Positions 60,461-64,000 of a stretch of 64,000 bases of DNA are shown here, one piece after another. The notes beneath the pieces are model-generated. The model was not told the origin of the DNA, searched no databases, and was given only the letters and a program-made list of their open reading frames with translations. The position numbers and the translations under genes were made by a program. Source of the stretch: Piper betle (lineage: Eukaryota > Streptophyta > Magnoliopsida > Piperales > Piperaceae); assembly GCA_033002965.1 (NCBI GenBank), contig JAURVB010007465.1, forward strand, positions 1 through 64,000, given 5' to 3'. Numbering within the stretch: the stretch's first letter is position 1; every line of letters begins with the position of its first letter.

Positions 60461-63356
60461 CTAGACAATTGTGCAATTATAAGAAGCACAAAAGTTTAGC
60501 AGATGCTTCTGATTTTCGGGGTCCACAGTGTCTCTGATAATGTTTGGATATTTTCCAGGCGAACGAGCTGAGAAATTTGCCAATGATCTTACGAAGAACT
60601 CTTTCGGATCTCTAACTTCCTTCAATGGATCATCTTCTTTCTTCCCAGAATTATGAAGCTGCACAAACTTTGCAGAGTAACTTACGTTCTCCCCAATGTC
60701 TGGAACATCAGGCTCTTCCTCAACTCTTTCTATCTCTGGACGAGCAAGAAGAGTTATTATGCTATCAAGCATTTTGCCCCACATTATGGCTGCTGTATTA
60801 TCCAAAAGCGCTGGACATTCACATATTAGTCTTGTAGCTGCAACAGCAGTCAACTTCAGCTCAATAAACCCAGTAATCATTTTTAAGTGAGAAATCCAAA
60901 ACTGCTCCAAGATGGCACTGAAGATATTGGGTTGAACTGCATTGATTGAATTCACAAGTGCTTCAGGCCCATACTTGATGAGGAACAATGACATGAATAT
61001 CACAAGAGATTTCACAAATTTTGCAGCTCTGTGACCTTGAAGCCTCGAGAAGATGGCAGTCCAAATGTGACCAACATACGAGGCAAGCACATCATAGCTT
61101 AGGTTTTCAATAACTGTGTTAAGGACATAGAACCCCAGCTCACCAGTACTGGAAGACTTGATCAACTTATCAAATCTACCAAGTACCTGGCTTAGTCTTC
61201 CCTCTCTGTTCAATTCATGAGGAGCCTTTTGGAGATAAGCTTGCAGCAACCTCACAAGAGCTGGGACATTCCCAGACCTATTCCATGACTCATCCGAGAG
61301 AAGAATATCAAATAGTTGCATGTAACTTGGAAGGAGGGGAGGTTTATTCAACTCAACAAGCTGAGCAAATATCTGAAAAGTATAAGGCCAAAACTCACTC
61401 ACGTCATTAGCCAAAATGTTCTGAAGAACTGGAAAAAGCCTTGTCTCAAAATAGGGCACAAGAGATGCATCCCGTTCACATGACCTACTGATTGAAGCTG
61501 CAACTGCTTCAAACAAATAATGGTTGAAGACAGGATTCGTAGGATTTTTACATACCTCGACCAAAATGACTGTGAGCTTATCAATGCAGACCCCGGCTAC
61601 CTCCCCACTAATATCCGAAACTCTGAGCACCCGCATTATGCACTTCATTATATGTTGATTCTCCTGAGATTCCGGAAACTGTAGAGCACTGAAAAGATTG
61701 GTCATCAATATAGGTAACAGAGGACTGATCTCTACTAAAGTGTAACGAGGTTGTCCACCATCCCTGACAAGCAGAAGCTTCTCAATACAAATTGCAGCGT
61801 AGGAGTGGACTACATTCGACTCAGATGCAAGGAAACGGATCACGTCAGGAACCAACGGCAAAGCTGCAGACTTTGAAATTTGGCTCTGGAAGGTGGTAAA
61901 GAACCTGAGAGCACAGGCCTTCAGAATCGGAAGTCCATTCACATCCGGACTTTTAAGCTCAGGCACAATCACCTTGTTAACAAAACTTTCCACATCCACC
62001 AGGTCAGTGAAAGTCGAAGTGCCCCCATCCTTCTTGGTGGCCAGCGTAATCACCAAGTACACAGCACAATCCTTCTGTTTCCAGTTCGCCCCGGGATTCT
62101 GGCTATACAATGCCAGCATGCTCTCTATCTGGCCCACAACCAATTGGTTAACCTGATCCTTATAGTTCGTAGCGAGTCCCTTCAACAACTCGCTCGCAGC
62201 CCTCCTCCTCGTACCACTATCACTCCCCTCACTATCCCGTCGAATATACTCCACATAATTAAACTCAAATAGCTCTTCCTCCTCCTCACGAATATGAACA
62301 TTCGGAATAATAACACTAGAAAAAATCTGTTGCAATGTAGCAGGGGCACTAAAAATCGAATGATGCACGCTCGTACTCATAGTGGTCAAGAAATTGATAC
62401 CAGTAACAGCGAACTCATCCCGCGCCGAGCTGGTGGAAACGCCGAGCAAAAGGCTCCAAACGGCAGTGGCGAATCCATTCAGGTAGCCCTTGAACTCCTC
62501 CTCGTACCTCTCCAAGTAGAGCCTGATGTTATCGCAGATGGCCGCCCGCAGGCCGTCCACCAGCTGCACGCCATTGCTATCGTTCTCAAGAGTCGTAAAA
62601 GGGATGGTGAGGTAGCTCTGGAACTCGGTCATCCACTCCTTCATGTGATCCTCGAAGAACTCCGGCAGGTCCTGGTAGTTGAGGGAGTAGAAGATCCGGC
62701 AGCAGAGGCGCTGCGACTCGACAAGCGGCCGGAGCACCTCCGTCGAGGCCTGGAGATTGGCCGAGACGAGCTTGGAGGTCTTGAGGAAGGCCTCGAGCAG
62801 CGGCTCGGCGAAGCCGTCCAGGCAGTACTTGAGGTCGGCCATGAGCTCGTTCGACTTGAACTCGTACCGGAAGTTCTTGAAGATGGTGTTGGCGGTGCTC
62901 AGCACGCCGTTGATGGCGGCGTAGTCGACAGCGCCGCGGAGGCTGGCGACGAGGTCGGGGAGGGAGGGAGGGCCAGGCCTTGGGGAAGTCGTGGCGGCCG
63001 ACCACGGCGAGGGCCTCGGCGAGCTGGCTCTGCACGCGGGGGGCGGCTCCGAGCATGAGGCGGACGAGGAGGGACTTGATCTGCTCCTTGTCATGGTCAG
63101 GGACGGGGGCGGCGCCGGCGGCCTCTGCGTCGGCGGGGGACCAGCGGGCGCGGAGGTGGTTCTTGAAGTGGACGGCAGCGGCGTGCCGGACCTGGTCGTC
63201 GGCGTAGGGGTCGGAGACGAGGCGGAGGACGGCGAGGGCATGGCCCGGGAGGTGGGAGAGGTCGGCGAGGGTCTTCTCGGCGAGGCGGCGAGGCTCCCGG
63301 GCCGGCGAGAGGGTGAGGAGGAAGGCCTGCGATAGGGTTTGGAGGTTGGCATCCAT
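60461..63356 (-). CDS. CAS: Exportin-2 / CAS importin-alpha re-exporter (frameshifted near N-terminus)
   Basis: CAS (CSE1/XPO2) returns importin-alpha from nucleus to cytoplasm with Ran-GTP. This is one uninterrupted coding exon. It starts [20 protein letters not shown] at 63354-63356, with the importin-beta N-terminal segment ([25 protein letters not shown]), then [39 protein letters not shown] and the CSE1 body ([40 protein letters not shown]), ending [13 protein letters not shown]. Length is ~963 residues, the family norm. The first ~130 residues are in a different frame from the rest. The switch is at a GGGA tetranucleotide run (62957-62972); one unit too many (4 bp) explains it. The 5' part is very GC-rich and the 3' part is not, as in many monocot genes. 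Confidence 0.93.
62957..62972 (-). other. Frameshift site in CAS at a (GGGA)n run
   Basis: The coding strand has three CCCT units where KAWPSL meets PDLVASL. Removing four bases (one unit) joins the two frames and makes the full length a multiple of three; removing one base would also restore frame. Confidence 0.75.
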
Positions 63357-64000
63357 GCCCGCCCACCCCCTCCCTCGCGGATCGGTCCGCCGATCGGAGA
63401 CGCGGCGGCGACGATGTAGACGGCGCTGGAGAGTCGCCGGCGGCGAGGAAAGGTTATGATATTTTGAAAATGGGGGAGGGGCGAGGGTTTAGTGGGGAGA
63501 CGAAGGTTTTCATTTTTATATGTAGCCCCCTCGGTTTGTGCTATTTTCGTTTTCTTTTCTTTTTCTCTTTTAAAAAAGATAGTAGTATATCATCAAGCGT
63601 GTGTTGGTTAGAGGGATTTTATTTAAAAATTATAAAATTATAACGAAAATAGATTACAAATGTGTTTAATTGAATGTTGTTAATACATAAATTGATAGAG
63701 ATATTTTATTTTTACGAAAGCAAAATTTTGTACATATTTAATTTATCCATCTTAGCTTTTACAACTTTCAAACACTAAAGTCACAAGTTTCAAACTAATC
63801 AAAACTTAATATTATTTTACAAGACCTTTTAATTTTAATAATTATGACAAAACACAAATTTTCTTTTGCAGCTAAACGCTCTATCTACGAAGGTCTTAAC
63901 GATAATAAGATCTTACAACAATATTATCCACTCATCCTTGTAATTATTAAAATCACCTTACATAGATAAAGTATCTTCGTTTTGAACCGAGTACATGAAG
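63357..64000 (-). promoter_or_regulatory. CAS promoter and upstream AT-rich DNA
   Basis: In the sense of the gene, ATATAAAA (plus 63513-63520) is a TATA-like box about 160 bp before the start codon. AAACCCT (plus 63484-63490), a telo-box typical of plant housekeeping genes, lies between the two. Beyond 63560 the DNA is AT-rich without a recognisable feature. Confidence 0.5.

Overview
This window is nuclear DNA of a flowering plant: the genes have GT-AG introns, AT-rich intergenic DNA surrounds them, and LTR retrotransposons and small DNA transposons are nested in one another. The recognisable genes are plant families: a NIN-like nitrate-response factor, an ABIL subunit of the SCAR/WAVE complex, an ATL-type RING-H2 E3 and the importin-alpha exporter CAS. 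The strong 5'-to-3' GC decline in the CAS and OST3-like genes is typical of monocots, but the species cannot be named from the sequence. Exon coordinates were derived by hand from splice sites and reading phase; expect errors of a nucleotide or so.

Layout. 1-9600 is a transposon-rich block: a decayed copia element (776-4102), a small OST3/OST6-type gene (4615-5066, minus), a ~690-bp Mutator-like element, a ~640-bp near-complete inverted repeat, and a 2.8-kb solo LTR. 10100-12070 is a decayed FAR1/MULE transposase. 13358-17413 (minus) is the NIN-like protein gene. 18521-20225 is a hAT-type element with exact 8-bp target duplications. 20939-25825 (plus) is an intact 13-exon gene with three ZGRF1-like (DUF2439) repeats. 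30806-32666 (plus) encodes a tail-anchored coiled-coil protein, 33471-35578 (minus) is the ABIL gene and 36419-39477 (minus) encodes a plant coiled-coil protein. 40876-53732 is a second transposon block: a Tork-like copia element split by a solo LTR, then another solo LTR of the same family that carries a TRIM and a Mutator-like element. 56612-57670 (plus) is the RING-H2 gene, followed by an 83-bp triplication. 60461-63356 (minus) is CAS/exportin-2.

The genes are independent plant loci and do not form an operon-like system. The most distinctive points are: (i) one AT-rich module followed by a GC-rich island that recurs in solo LTRs, Mutator-like elements and a hAT element; (ii) a hairpin element that is almost all stem; (iii) single small indels at short repeats that break otherwise well-conserved genes (OST3-like, NLP, ABIL, coiled-coil, CAS). 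The last pattern points to assembly error at least as strongly as to gene decay.
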